From NCBI RefSeq assembly GCF_900114915.1, contig NZ_FOUS01000007.1:372001-436000 (forward strand): DNA of 64,000 nucleotides. The letters are read 5' to 3'. The DNA comes from Bradyrhizobium sp. Rc3b (GTDB lineage: Bacteria; Pseudomonadota; Alphaproteobacteria; Rhizobiales; Xanthobacteraceae). Numbering within the stretch: position 1 is the stretch's first letter; every line of letters starts with the position of its first letter. The notes beneath the pieces are model-generated. The model made no database searches. It saw only the letters and a program-made list of their open reading frames with translations, and had not been told where the DNA came from. The translations under genes and the position numbers were made by a program. Shown in pieces: positions 49,752-59,358 of this stretch.

Positions 49752-50788
49752 GCGACGACCGTCTCGATCGCCGCCAGCATCCCGGTCTTCGGGTGACAGT
49801 CCAGATATTCGAAGAACTGCTCGTCGGCGGCCGCCACCGTGACCTCGTGATAGAGCCGCAGCTTGGCTGACGGCCCGAGCGTCGACAGATATTTCATCGC
49901 CGCGCCAAAAATCCTGACATGGGTCGGATGCGACTCCGCCCAGCGTTCGAGCGCCGCCAGGCTCTTCCACCAGCTCTGGCCGTAGGACTTTTCGCTCACG
50001 CGGCCGTCGGCCTGGAGCACCTGCATGTAGCGGTTGGCATAGCAGCCGATCGCAAGACCGTCGTCGCGCAGGAAATCCATGCCTTCGCGCAGCACCGGCT
50101 CGACATCGTCGAGATAGAGCTTTCGCTCGGATGCCTCGGTATCGCTCCAATCCTGTCCGGATCTGATCAGGCAGAGATTGTCGTGCGCCCTCACGCGTAG
50201 CCGCGCGCCGTCCCGGATCAGCTCCGGCGCGCCGCCGGGCGTCATCGCGTCGGTTTGCGACAGCGGGATACGGTCGCGCATGCCGCCCCAATAAGCGTGC
50301 TCCTGCACCTCGCCGCTCATGCCGCCAGCGATGGCCGCGACACCCTCGGTCCGGTCGGGCGAAGAGAACAGCGTCTCGTGTCGCGCCACAATGGGACGCA
50401 GCACCTCGATGAAGGTGCCGACACCCTCGCGCCGCCTCCCGGTCCATGCCGCGCGTGCCGGTTCGAACCAGGCGTCGAAGCGCGCAACGTCGTCCCAATA
50501 GGCGACCGAGACGAAGGTCTCGTGCCCGGCCTGGTCGACATAGCGCGCGCGATCCCAATGGGAGGGTCCGCCTTGCGCAGCGAACCGCCCCGCGATTTCG
50601 GCAAGCGCCTCCGTTGCGGCCGCCGGCGCCGCGCCGCGATACTGCACGCCGAAATAAGCCATCACGACGCGGCTCACGGTCGGCTTGTAGCGCGCCACGA
50701 AGGACGGATATGGCGGCTGGTAATCATCAGGCACGCGCTTGTGGCGCGTGCGCTGGGTCTCGAGATGCTGAGGAATTGCGGATTCCAT
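49748..50788 (-). CDS. oxd: Aldoxime dehydratase (heme-dependent, OxdA type)
   Basis: 346 residues from the ATG at 50788 (GAGGAGGG upstream), close to the 350 of Rhodococcus and Pseudomonas enzymes. The start MESAIPQHLE and TRHKRVPDDYQPPYPSFVAR are family hallmarks. By position, His290 (THVRIFG) is the proximal heme ligand, His314 (LYHEV) the distal catalytic His, and Ser220 the active-site serine. It dehydrates aldoximes to nitriles using ferrous heme. It lies 28 bp after the nitrilase gene in one operon, so the product is fed to the nitrilase. Confidence 0.93.
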   Translation of the reverse strand: MESAIPQHLETQRTRHKRVPDDYQPPYPSFVARYKPTVSRVVMAYFGVQYRGAAPAAATEALAEIAGRFAAQGGPSHWDRARYVDQAGHETFVSVAYWDDVARFDAWFEPARAAWTGRRREGVGTFIEVLRPIVARHETLFSSPDRTEGVAAIAGGMSGEVQEHAYWGGMRDRIPLSQTDAMTPGGAPELIRDGARLRVRAHDNLCLIRSGQDWSDTEASERKLYLDDVEPVLREGMDFLRDDGLAIGCYANRYMQVLQADGRVSEKSYGQSWWKSLAALERWAESHPTHVRIFGAAMKYLSTLGPSAKLRLYHEVTVAAADEQFFEYLDCHPKTGMLAAIETVVA

Positions 50789-50816
50789 GATCGTACCCTC
50801 CTCTCGATCTCGGTGA

Positions 50817-51833
50817 TCAGCTCGCTGCCGCAGCAATGTCCGTGGGCTCGACGGTGTCCACCGGCAACGCAAATTGCTCGACGCGTTGGTACCGCCTCTT
50901 GTTCAGGAGCAGCCGCGTCACGTCGGGCCGCGAATAATGCCCGGCCGGATCTGCCGCGTTCTTGGCAACGCCGATGGCGCCGAGGTCGATCTCGGCGATC
51001 AATAGCCCCTCCTGATCCGGCGCCAGCTTGTCGCCGATCTGGCTGCCGTCGGGACCGTAGATCGCGGCAAAGCCGCCGCCGGCATGCAGCAGCGCATGCT
51101 TGTCCGGCCGATCGCAGAGCTCGTCGATCATGGCCTGCGAGACCGTCGCGCAAGGCGCCAGCACGAAGCAGGAGCCCTCCACCGCATAGACGCGCGAGGC
51201 GGCGTTGTTGACCTCGGCCCCGAGCGCCGGCGCAAAGGGATCGTAGAGCGAGAAGCTCGGCCAGGCCGCGACGTGCACCTGCTCGTTTTGGGCGTACATC
51301 GCGTATTTGGACAGCGGCTGCAGATGCTCCCAGCAGCACAGCGCGCCGAGACGGCCGATGTCGGCCCTCGCGTGGACTGCGAGATCGCTGCCGTCGCCCT
51401 CGCCATAGACGGTGCGCTCGGCATGGGTCGGCCGCAGCTTGCGGCGCTTGGCGATGGTCTCGCCGTCGGGCCCGATTAGCCATTGCGCGAGATAAAGGCT
51501 GCCGCCGTCGCGTTCGGACAGGCCGATCACGGCGGTGAGCTTGGCCTTGCGTACGGCATCGCGCAACCGCTCGGCCTGCGGGCTGTCATAGGACAGCGAG
51601 TTGTCGAAATAGCGCTGCACGAAGCCGCGGCCGATTGCCCAGGCCGGCGAGTCCATCCAGATATGCCAGGGGTAACCGGGGATGAAGGCCTCGGGAAAAG
51701 CGATCAGCCTGGCGCCCTTCTCGGCGGCGTCCCGGATCAGCGCGATCGACTTGTCGATGGAGGCGTCGAGATCGAGCCAGGCCGGCGCCGCCTGCACCAC
51801 CGCCACCTTGTATTTCGGATGTTCGATGCCCAT
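50817..51833 (-). CDS. Nitrilase (aldoxime-nitrile pathway)
   Basis: 338 residues from the ATG at 51833, chosen because GGAGG is 5 nt upstream; ATGs further up have none. The catalytic Glu48 (FPEAFIPGYP), Lys132 (RRKLRPTHAER) and Cys167 (CCWEH) are all present, with the WEH motif of true nitrilases. It hydrolyses nitriles to carboxylic acid and ammonia. Paired with the aldoxime dehydratase it completes aldoxime to acid. Arylacetonitriles such as phenylacetonitrile are the typical substrates of such pairs; that is inferred. Confidence 0.92.
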   Translation of the reverse strand: MGIEHPKYKVAVVQAAPAWLDLDASIDKSIALIRDAAEKGARLIAFPEAFIPGYPWHIWMDSPAWAIGRGFVQRYFDNSLSYDSPQAERLRDAVRKAKLTAVIGLSERDGGSLYLAQWLIGPDGETIAKRRKLRPTHAERTVYGEGDGSDLAVHARADIGRLGALCCWEHLQPLSKYAMYAQNEQVHVAAWPSFSLYDPFAPALGAEVNNAASRVYAVEGSCFVLAPCATVSQAMIDELCDRPDKHALLHAGGGFAAIYGPDGSQIGDKLAPDQEGLLIAEIDLGAIGVAKNAADPAGHYSRPDVTRLLLNKRRYQRVEQFALPVDTVEPTDIAAAAS

Positions 51834-52029
51834 TGCCGCCTCCATTGCCGGTTGATCGGAAGCCATCTCCGATGCAGTCTATTGGGCCAAAGCGGGCAAC
51901 CGGCCGCTCGACCGCGGCGGAACAAAAACTCGACCGGCCAGGATTTCGGCCCGGTACGGGTTTTGCCTCGGATCGGGCTGGATCTGCGCCAACATGCGAT
52001 TTCGCTGGATGTGAAAGGGAGGCCTGCCG

Positions 52030-52986
52030 ATGCCAATCCAGTTCACGACGGACGGCAGCCCCGGCTACCGGCGGCTCGCCCTCTGGCAGGACATCGTCTG
52101 CGACGTCTTCGTCGGGCTCGACTGCAAGTCCGATCTCGGCAGCGCCTTTCGCGGCTCGGTGACGCAAATCCCGCTCGGCAAGGCGGTGTGCTCCGAGGTC
52201 TGCTCCGACCGCCAGCATGTGTTCCGCACGCCCTCCCGCATCGCGCGCTCGGATCAGGATTTCGTCCTGGTCGCGCTCGGCCATCGCGGCGATGGCGGCG
52301 TGGTGCAGGACGGCCGTGAGACCGTGGTTCATCCCGGCGAGTTCGCGCTCTACGACACCACGCGCCCCTATGAGCTGAAGTTCAACGATGCTTTTACGCA
52401 GACCATCTTCAAGGTGCCGCGCGAGATGTTGCAGCGCCGGCTCGGCGGCACGGAGACGCTGACGGCGATGTCGTTCGGCACTGAGGCACCGCTCGAGCGG
52501 CTCGCCTATGATTTCATCTTCCGGCTTTGCCAGAGCGCCGACCGGCTCGCCCCTGGCAACGCCGCCGTTCTGTCCGAACAGGCGGTCGACCTGCTCGCGA
52601 TGGCGCTGAGCGAGCGGCTCGGCAAGACGTCGCTGCCATCCTCGACCCATCGCTCCGCGCTGATCTACCGGCTCAAGGCGCATGTCCGCGCCCATCTCGC
52701 CGACCCCGACCTTTCATTGCCGGAGGCCGCCGCCGCGCTCGGCATCTCGCCGCGCTATGTGAATGATCTTCTCGCCGACGAGCAGACCTCGTTCCAACGT
52801 TACGTCCTCGCCGAGCGCCTTGCGCAGTGCCGGCGCGACCTCACCTCGCCCATGCTCGTCCATCGCCACATCAGTGAGATCGCCTTCGCCTGGGGTTTTA
52901 ACGACCTCTCGCATTTCGGCCGGGTCTTCCGCGAGCACTTCGGGATGTCGCCGCGCGATTTCAGGCAGAGCCAGCTGCGGCACTGA
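52030..52986 (+). CDS. AraC-family regulator, likely controlling the aldoxime-nitrile operon
   Basis: 318 residues, ATG with GGGAGG upstream. The N-terminal AraC-binding-like domain is of the FeaR/NphR type (WQDIVCDVFVGLDC near residue 20, PGEFALYDTTRPYEL near 103). The C-terminal double HTH lies from about 215 (LSLPEAAAALGISPRYVNDLL, in two helices; then ISEIAFAWGFNDLSHFGRVFREHFG, in parts). It is divergent from the nitrilase-aldoxime dehydratase operon across 196 bp. Known aldoxime-nitrile clusters carry regulators of this type, so it is probably an aldoxime- or nitrile-responsive activator. Confidence 0.88.
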   Translation: MPIQFTTDGSPGYRRLALWQDIVCDVFVGLDCKSDLGSAFRGSVTQIPLGKAVCSEVCSDRQHVFRTPSRIARSDQDFVLVALGHRGDGGVVQDGRETVVHPGEFALYDTTRPYELKFNDAFTQTIFKVPREMLQRRLGGTETLTAMSFGTEAPLERLAYDFIFRLCQSADRLAPGNAAVLSEQAVDLLAMALSERLGKTSLPSSTHRSALIYRLKAHVRAHLADPDLSLPEAAAALGISPRYVNDLLADEQTSFQRYVLAERLAQCRRDLTSPMLVHRHISEIAFAWGFNDLSHFGRVFREHFGMSPRDFRQSQLRH

Positions 52987-53428
52987 GCAGCCATCTTCAC
53001 AAGCCTTCGTCCTGGCCGAAGGCAACGCTCGCCAATTCCAGATTGTCTTGCGTTGCGGCGTGGATCAGGCTGCCACGCATGAGGACTCAGACCACGATCA
53101 GCGGAACGGACCTGTTACTGAGCGTCATCGCGATCCGTCTCGCGGTGCTGGTCGTGGTGGGATGGGGTTTGACTCTCCTGCCGCAGCAGACGCGCAATCG
53201 AGAGCTCGGCTGCGCTCTCCCATCCCAGGCAAGGGACGAGGCGAAACTTTCGGCGAAGGTTGTCGGCCCGCACATCGTTGATGCCGCGTTCGACGACATG
53301 CTTCGGCACGATTAGGGCGTCCGAGCAAGGCCGGTATGTGAGCGCGTGATAGGACAAGGCACCCGCTTGCGCTAACCTCAGCGCCAAGGCGACAACGATC
53401 AATCAGCGGCCAGCCGAGGAGCATATCG
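52987..53428. other. 442-bp region without a supported gene
   Basis: Two frames compete here: a plus frame 53043-53315 (90 residues, hydrophobic in the middle) and a minus frame 53115-53402 (95 residues). Neither has a good ribosome site or recognisable motif, and each lies in the other's shadow. The region may be a decayed gene or the leader of the aldo/keto reductase, whose ribosome site GAGGAG is at the right end. Confidence 0.5.
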
Positions 53429-54454
53429 ATGGAATACCGACGCTTGGGCCGGTCAGGCCTCATGGTGCCCGCTTTGAGCCTTGGCACCGGCACGTTCGGC
53501 GGCGTCGGCCGCCTTGCCGCGTGGGGCACGACCGACGCGACCGAGGCGCGGCGCCTGCTGGACATCTGCCTCGAGGCCGGCGTGTCGATGTTCGACACCG
53601 CGGACGTCTATTCGCTCGGCGAGTCCGAACGCGTTCTCGGCGAGGCCATCAAGGGCCGCCGCGACAAGGTGCTGGTCTCGACCAAGGCCACGTTTCGCTT
53701 CGGCGACGGCCCCAACGACATTGGCTCGTCACGGCAGCATCTGCTCGCAGCCATCGACGGTTCGCTGAGCCGGCTCGGCACCGACTACATCGACCTGTTC
53801 CAGCTCCACGGCTTCGACGCCTTCACCCCGCCCGAGGAGGTGCTCGCGACCCTCGATACGCTCGTGCGCGCCGGCAAGATCCGCTATGTCGGCGTTTCGA
53901 ATTTTTCGGGCTGGCACCTGATGAAGTCGCTCTCCGTTGCCGACAAGCACGGCTTTCCGCGCTACGTCGCCAACCAAACCTATTATTCGCTGATCGGGCG
54001 CGATTACGAATGGGAGCTGATGCCGCTCGGCCTCGACCAGGGGCTGGGTGCCGTGGTCTGGTCGCCGCTCGGATGGGGACGCCTCACCGGCAAGATCCGC
54101 CGCGGCCAGCCGAAGCCCGAGGTGAGCCGCCTGCCCAAGACCGCCGAGTTCGGCCCGCCGGTGCCGGACGAACACGTCTATCGTGTCGTCGATGCCATCG
54201 ACGAGGTCGCGAAGGAAACCGGCAAGAGCGTGTCGCAGATCGCGCTGAACTGGCTGCTGCAGCGCCCGACCGTATCGACGCTGATCATCGGCGCGCGCAA
54301 CGAGACGCAGCTGCGCGAAAATCTCGGCGCGGTCGGCTGGTCGCTGACCAACGACCAGATCGCCAAGCTCGACGCCGCGAGCAACGTGACGCTGCCCTAT
54401 CCCTACTGGCACCAGCGCACGACCTTTACCGACCGCAATCCGCCGGCGGTCTAG
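53429..54454 (+). CDS. Aldo/keto reductase
   Basis: 341 residues, ATG with GAGGAG upstream. TIM-barrel AKR motifs: LGTGTFGG, FDTADVYSLGESERVLGEA (Asp and Tyr of the tetrad), STKATFRFG (Lys), and LFQLHGFDAF (His), then YVGVSNFSGW and the C-terminal NADP-binding LIIGARNETQLRENL. All four catalytic residues are present. It is of the KCAB/YghZ-like subgroup, NADPH-dependent carbonyl reduction. It is followed by the DHA2 exporter at 137 bp; a functional link is not shown. Confidence 0.9.
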   Translation: MEYRRLGRSGLMVPALSLGTGTFGGVGRLAAWGTTDATEARRLLDICLEAGVSMFDTADVYSLGESERVLGEAIKGRRDKVLVSTKATFRFGDGPNDIGSSRQHLLAAIDGSLSRLGTDYIDLFQLHGFDAFTPPEEVLATLDTLVRAGKIRYVGVSNFSGWHLMKSLSVADKHGFPRYVANQTYYSLIGRDYEWELMPLGLDQGLGAVVWSPLGWGRLTGKIRRGQPKPEVSRLPKTAEFGPPVPDEHVYRVVDAIDEVAKETGKSVSQIALNWLLQRPTVSTLIIGARNETQLRENLGAVGWSLTNDQIAKLDAASNVTLPYPYWHQRTTFTDRNPPAV

Positions 54455-54591
54455 CGCAAGAATCTTTGTGTTTGCCGAGCCGCCACGAGTGCTTCCGTTG
54501 CGGGAACTGCGGAAAGCCTGACGGGTTGCCGTCAATCCGGCAATTTCCTATCCGGAGATGAAACACGGCTCGAATCAAGCGCGCCTCCATC

Positions 54592-56013
54592 ATGTCGTCC
54601 GCCCCCATCGAGCATGCCGACGGCCTGCCGCAGCCACAGCGCAACCAGGCGGTGCTGACCATTGCGCTCGGCATCATCATGGCGGTGGTCGACAGCGCCA
54701 TCGCCAATGTCGCCCTGCCGACGATCGCGGCCGACCTCGACGCCAGTCCCGCCTTCTCGATCTGGATCGTCAACGGCTACCAGCTCGCGATCACGATCTC
54801 GCTGCTGCCGCTGGCTTCGCTCGGCGAGATCGTCGGCTATCGCCGCGTCTATCTGGTCGGGCTGGTGCTGTTCACGCTGGCGTCCGCCTTCTGCGCGCTG
54901 GCGCATACGCTGCCGCTGCTCACGATCGCGCGCATCATCCAGGGCTTTGGCGCGGCCGGCATCATGAGCGTCAACGCGGCGCTGGTGCGCTTCACCTACC
55001 CGCGCAGCCAGCTCGGCCGCGGCATCGGGCTCAACGCGCTCGTCGTCGCCTTCTCGGCCGCCATCGGCCCGACGCTCGCCGCAGGCATCCTTGCGGTCGG
55101 AAGCTGGCCGTGGCTGTTCGCCATCAACGTGCCGCTCGGCGCGGTGACGCTGGTGCTGGGCCTGCGCAGCCTGCCGCACACAAAGCCCGCCAGCCATTCG
55201 TTCGACTGGCAGAGCGCGGGGCTTTCGGCGATCACCTTCGGCGTCGGGATCGCGGCCGTCGACAGCGTCGGTCATGGCGAGGCCGCCATCACCTGCCTCG
55301 TGCAGTTCGCCATCGCCATCGTCGCAGGCGCGCTGCTGATCTGGCGCGAAACCCACATGACCTCGCCGCTGCTGCCGGTCGACCTGTTGCGCATCCCGGT
55401 GTTCGCGCTGTCGATCGCAACCTCGATCGCCTCGTTCTGCGGGCAGATGCTGGCCTTCGTCGCCATCCCCTTCTACCTCCAGAGCCGCTTCGGCTATTCG
55501 GCGGTCCATATGGGCCTCCTGATCACGCCATGGCCGATCGCCGTGGCGTTCGCAGCGCCCCTCGCCGGCCGCCTGGTCGAGCGTTATCCGGCCGGCCTGC
55601 TCGGCGGCATCGGCCTCACGCTGTTCGCCTGCGGCCTTGCCGCGCTCGCCTTCCTGCCCGCAGACCCCACACCGTTCGACGTGATCTGGCGCATGGCGTT
55701 GGCGGGCGCCGGGTTCGGTCTGTTCCAGACGCCCAACAACCGCACCATGATCGCAGCCGCCCCGCGGGAGCGCGCCGGCGGCGCCAGCGGCATGCTGGGC
55801 ACGGCACGCCTGCTCGGCCAGACCACTGGCGCCGCGCTGGTGGCGCTGTTGCTCGGACGGTATCTGGTTGAGGGGACCAGGCTGGCGCTGCTCGTGGGCG
55901 TCGGGTTTGCACTCTGCGGCGCGGTGCTGAGCATGCTGCGATTGTCTCCGGCCGGCGCGCGCGGCGCCGAACACGTCCGCGTGCAGGACGATCAGCGCCT
56001 GCGGGGCGACTGA
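54592..56013 (+). CDS. DHA2-family MFS drug exporter
   Basis: 473 residues with 13-14 membrane helices, the DHA2 size. Motifs: VDSAIANVALPTIAADLDAS in helix 1 (motif D1), LGEIVGYRRVYLVG (motif A loop), IIQGFGAAGIMSVN and the antiporter motif C-like ALVVAFSAAIGPTLAAGIL (parts). It is a proton-coupled multidrug or dye exporter with unknown cargo. No regulator is adjacent. The start has only a weak ribosome site. Confidence 0.9.
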   Translation: MSSAPIEHADGLPQPQRNQAVLTIALGIIMAVVDSAIANVALPTIAADLDASPAFSIWIVNGYQLAITISLLPLASLGEIVGYRRVYLVGLVLFTLASAFCALAHTLPLLTIARIIQGFGAAGIMSVNAALVRFTYPRSQLGRGIGLNALVVAFSAAIGPTLAAGILAVGSWPWLFAINVPLGAVTLVLGLRSLPHTKPASHSFDWQSAGLSAITFGVGIAAVDSVGHGEAAITCLVQFAIAIVAGALLIWRETHMTSPLLPVDLLRIPVFALSIATSIASFCGQMLAFVAIPFYLQSRFGYSAVHMGLLITPWPIAVAFAAPLAGRLVERYPAGLLGGIGLTLFACGLAALAFLPADPTPFDVIWRMALAGAGFGLFQTPNNRTMIAAAPRERAGGASGMLGTARLLGQTTGAALVALLLGRYLVEGTRLALLVGVGFALCGAVLSMLRLSPAGARGAEHVRVQDDQRLRGD

Positions 56014-56142
56014 CGGAGCCCCACGTCCAGGTACCGGCCATTCCCGTGCACAACCCCTGCGTGGCTTAACTATCCGGACCAATGACCTATTGCCCTCGCG
56101 CTCCGGTTGCGCTTGATTGGCGCGGGGAATAAGGGGCACTTC

Positions 56143-56592
56143 ATGCGTTCATTGGGAATTGTGGCGCTCAGCGTCATGCTGGGCGGCTGCGCGTCTGTGA
56201 CGCGCGGCACGACCGAAAACATCAGTATCTCTTCGACACCGTCAGGCGTGGAAGCCGTCGTCAGCGGAATGGAAGTTCCGACCACCTGCACGACGCCCTG
56301 CTCCGTGGTCGTCAAGCGGAATGCCGACATTTCGATCACCTTCCAGAAGGAAGGCTACGAGCCGCAGATCGTGCCGCTCAGCCGGGACGTACAGACATCA
56401 GGGGCCGCGGGCTTCGCCGGCAATCTCCTGCTCGGCGGCGTGGTCGGCATGGGCGTCGATGCCGCAACGGGGGCGGCCACCGATCACAAGCCCAATCCGG
56501 TCATCGTGACGATGCAGCCGTCGGTTCGCGCACGGCCGGCCGCGCCGAAGAAGCCACGGCCGCCTGCGGCCGCACCCGAAGCCGGAACGTAG
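56143..56592 (+). CDS. Outer-membrane lipoprotein with PEGA-like domain
   Basis: 149 residues from the ATG at 56143 (AAGGGG upstream). A lipobox LGGC places the lipidated cysteine at residue 16. The next 60 residues (ISISSTPSGVEAVVSG, CTTPCSVVVKRNADISITF, GYEP) resemble a PEGA-type beta domain, with a CTTPC pair that may form a disulfide. A Gly-rich hydrophobic stretch (GFAGNLLLGGVVGMGVD) and a Pro/Ala/Lys tail follow. Rhizobial proteins of this type are uncharacterised lipoproteins. Confidence 0.82.
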   Translation: MRSLGIVALSVMLGGCASVTRGTTENISISSTPSGVEAVVSGMEVPTTCTTPCSVVVKRNADISITFQKEGYEPQIVPLSRDVQTSGAAGFAGNLLLGGVVGMGVDAATGAATDHKPNPVIVTMQPSVRARPAAPKKPRPPAAAPEAGT

Positions 56593-56618
56593 GGGCTCTC
56601 ACCCCCAGCCACAGAAAC

Positions 56619-56648
56619 AAAAAGGCCGGCTTTTCAGCCGGCCTTTTC
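56619..56648. terminator. Bidirectional rho-independent terminator
   Basis: Stem AAAAGGCCGGC / GCCGGCCTTTT with a 6-nt loop TTTTCA: A-run and T-run on both sides, between the convergent lipoprotein and clpA genes. Confidence 0.9.
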
Positions 56649-56667
56649 AATTCTCATGGCGTGCCGA

Positions 56668-59076
56668 TCAAGCCTTGACCAGCGGGCCCTTGGAGGTCGG
56701 CCCCTTCGAGCCGCCGGGGCCGCCCGGCTTGGACTTGCCCGGCGGGCGCTTGCGGGTGCCCGGGAGCTTCTCCTGCTTCGGCGTGACCGGCCCCTCGACG
56801 TATTCGAAGCCGATCTTGTCCTTGGTCTCGTCAGCCTCGTCCTTGACCAGGATGACGCGAACATGGCCGCCGCCCTTCAGCTTGCCGAACAGCACCTCGT
56901 CAGCCAACGGCTTCTTGATGTGTTCCTGGATCACGCGGGCCATGGGACGTGCGCCCATCTGCTCGTCGTAACCATGCTGGACCAGCCAGGCCTTGGCGGG
57001 CTCGGACAGCTCGATGGTGACGTCGCGGTCGCCGAGCTGGGCTTCGAGCTGAAGCACGAACTTCTCGACCACGGTGCCGATCACCTCGACGCTGAGATGG
57101 CCGAACGAGACGATGGCATCGAGACGGTTGCGGAATTCCGGCGCGAACTGCCGGTTGATCGCCTCGTGGTCGTCGCCTTCCCGCTTCGAGCGCGTGAAGC
57201 CGAACGCCTGCTTGGCGAGATCGGAAGCCCCCGCGTTCGTGGTCATGATCAGGATCACGTTGCGGAAATTGACCTGCTTGCCGTTGTGGTCGGTGAGCCG
57301 GCCGTGATCCATGATCTGGAGCAGCACGTTGTAGAGATCGGGATGCGCCTTCTCGATTTCGTCGAGCAGCACCACGCAATGCGGATGCTGGTCGACGCCG
57401 TCGGTGAGCAAGCCGCCCTGGTCGAAGCCGACATAGCCGGGAGGCGCACCAATCAGGCGCGATACGGTGTGCCGCTCCATGTATTCGGACATGTCGAAGC
57501 GCAACAGCTCGACGCCGAGGCTTGCCGCCAGCTGCTTTGCAACCTCGGTCTTGCCGACGCCGGTCGGACCCGAGAACAGGTAGCAGCCGATCGGCTTCTC
57601 CGGCTCGCGCAGGCCGGCACGCGCCAGCTTGATCGATGCCGCGAGCGACTCGATCGCCTTGTCCTGGCCGAACACGGTGCGCTTCAGCGTCTGCTCGAGA
57701 TGCTTGAGCACCTCGGCATCGTCCTTCGACACGCTCTTCGGCGGAATCCGCGCCATCGAGGCGATCGTGGTCTCGATCTCCTTGATGCCGATGGTCTTCT
57801 TGCGCTTGTTCTCGGCCACCAGCATCTGCGCCGCACCGGACTCGTCGATCACGTCGATCGCCTTGTCCGGCAGCTTGCGGTCGTGGATGTAGCGCGAGGA
57901 GAGCTGAACCGCGGCCTCGATCGCCTCGTTGGTGTACTTCAGCCGGTGGTAGTCCTCGAAGTACGGCTTGAGACCCTTGAGGATCGCGATCGCGTCCTCG
58001 ACCGTCGGCTCGTTGATGTCGATCTTCTGGAAGCGCCGCACCAGCGCGCGGTCCTTCTCGAAGTGCTGACGGTATTCCTTGTAGGTGGTCGAGCCCATGC
58101 AGCGGATGGTGCCCGAGGCCAGCGCCGGCTTGAGCAGGTTCGAGGCATCCATCGCCCCGCCCGACGTCGCGCCCGCACCGATCACGGTGTGGATCTCGTC
58201 GATGAACAGGATGGCGTTGGGATGCGCCTCGAGCTCCTTCAGCACTTGCTTCAGGCGCTCTTCGAAGTCGCCGCGATAGCGCGTGCCCGCGAGCAGCGTG
58301 CCCATGTCGAGCGAGAACACGGTGGCAGCCGCCAGAACTTCCGGCACCTCGCTGTCCACGATGCGCTTGGCGAGGCCCTCCGCGATCGCGGTCTTGCCGA
58401 CGCCGGCTTCGCCGACGAACAGCGGGTTGTTCTTCTGCCGGCGGCACAGCACCTGGATCGCACGGTTGATCTCGGAGTTGCGTCCGATCACCGGGTCGAT
58501 CTTGCCGTCGCGCGCCTTCTTGTTGAGGTTGACGCAATAGGTCTCGAGCGCCTCGCCCTTCTTCTTGGCGTCCTCGGCACCCTTGGTCTCGGTCTCCTCG
58601 TCGACGCCGCGCACCGGCCGCGCCTCGGAGACGCCAGGCCGCTTGGCAATGCCGTGGCTGATGTAGTTGACCGCGTCATAGCGCGTCATGTCCTGCTCCT
58701 GCAGGAAATACGCGGCGTGGCTCTCGCGCTCGGCGAAGATCGCGATCAGCACGTTGGCGCCGGTCACCTCTTCACGACCGGAGGATTGCACGTGAATCAC
58801 GGCGCGCTGGATCACGCGCTGGAAGCCGGCGGTCGGCTTGGCGTCGTCGGCGCCATCGGTGACCAGATTCTCGAACTCGGTCTCAAGATAATTAACCAGG
58901 CTCGTGCGGAGCTTGTCGAGATCGACACTACAGGCGCGCATGACGGCGGCTGCATCGGAGTCGTCGATCAGGGAGAGCAACAGATGCTCGAGCGTCGCGT
59001 ACTGGTGATGACGTTCGTTTGCGATCGCCAGTGCACGATGCAGGGATTGTTCAAGGCTTTGGGAAAAAGTCGGCAT
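56668..59076 (-). CDS. clpA: ATP-dependent Clp protease ATP-binding subunit ClpA
   Basis: 802 residues. The N-domain (two Clp repeats, 1-145) is followed by AAA-1 (Walker A GEAGVGKT at 222-229, DEIHTVIGAG) and AAA-2 (GPTGVGKT near 503, LDEIEKAHPD). A loop reading QAFGFTR near 595, in place of IGL, should contact ClpP. The C-terminal 40 residues are Pro/Gly/Lys-rich. It unfolds substrates for ClpP; the adaptor ClpS is encoded just upstream. No ClpP gene is in the window. Confidence 0.96.
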   Translation of the reverse strand: MPTFSQSLEQSLHRALAIANERHHQYATLEHLLLSLIDDSDAAAVMRACSVDLDKLRTSLVNYLETEFENLVTDGADDAKPTAGFQRVIQRAVIHVQSSGREEVTGANVLIAIFAERESHAAYFLQEQDMTRYDAVNYISHGIAKRPGVSEARPVRGVDEETETKGAEDAKKKGEALETYCVNLNKKARDGKIDPVIGRNSEINRAIQVLCRRQKNNPLFVGEAGVGKTAIAEGLAKRIVDSEVPEVLAAATVFSLDMGTLLAGTRYRGDFEERLKQVLKELEAHPNAILFIDEIHTVIGAGATSGGAMDASNLLKPALASGTIRCMGSTTYKEYRQHFEKDRALVRRFQKIDINEPTVEDAIAILKGLKPYFEDYHRLKYTNEAIEAAVQLSSRYIHDRKLPDKAIDVIDESGAAQMLVAENKRKKTIGIKEIETTIASMARIPPKSVSKDDAEVLKHLEQTLKRTVFGQDKAIESLAASIKLARAGLREPEKPIGCYLFSGPTGVGKTEVAKQLAASLGVELLRFDMSEYMERHTVSRLIGAPPGYVGFDQGGLLTDGVDQHPHCVVLLDEIEKAHPDLYNVLLQIMDHGRLTDHNGKQVNFRNVILIMTTNAGASDLAKQAFGFTRSKREGDDHEAINRQFAPEFRNRLDAIVSFGHLSVEVIGTVVEKFVLQLEAQLGDRDVTIELSEPAKAWLVQHGYDEQMGARPMARVIQEHIKKPLADEVLFGKLKGGGHVRVILVKDEADETKDKIGFEYVEGPVTPKQEKLPGTRKRPPGKSKPGGPGGSKGPTSKGPLVKA

Positions 59077-59358
59077 TCGCGTCCTCTATGGCCCCCACCA
59101 TCATGGTCGTGATCGCCCGGTCAGGCAACAACAACCTTTGTCACATATAGTTATACAAGACCGCCGCGAAAGACCGGTTCCGCGACTCCGGCAGCGACAC
59201 ACCCGCGGTATTTTCGATGCAAAACCCGTTCCGATTTGGGCAGACTACCCATTTGGGCAGGGTTGACGCCGGCGCCGAAGTTCACCGGATCATGCAGCAA
59301 GTTGTGCTGCCATCACACGCCACGCGAACAGAACCACGCTAAGGAACGCGACCGGCGA

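Noticed and set aside
53043..53402. Two opposing 90-95-codon frames between the AraC gene and the aldo/keto reductase
   Set aside because: Neither has a recognisable motif or a ribosome site, and each is in the shadow of the other. A decayed gene remains possible.
56656..59112. 818-codon open frame antisense to clpA
   Set aside because: It is a shadow of clpA. The plus-strand product has no domain, and the clpA frame is fully supported.
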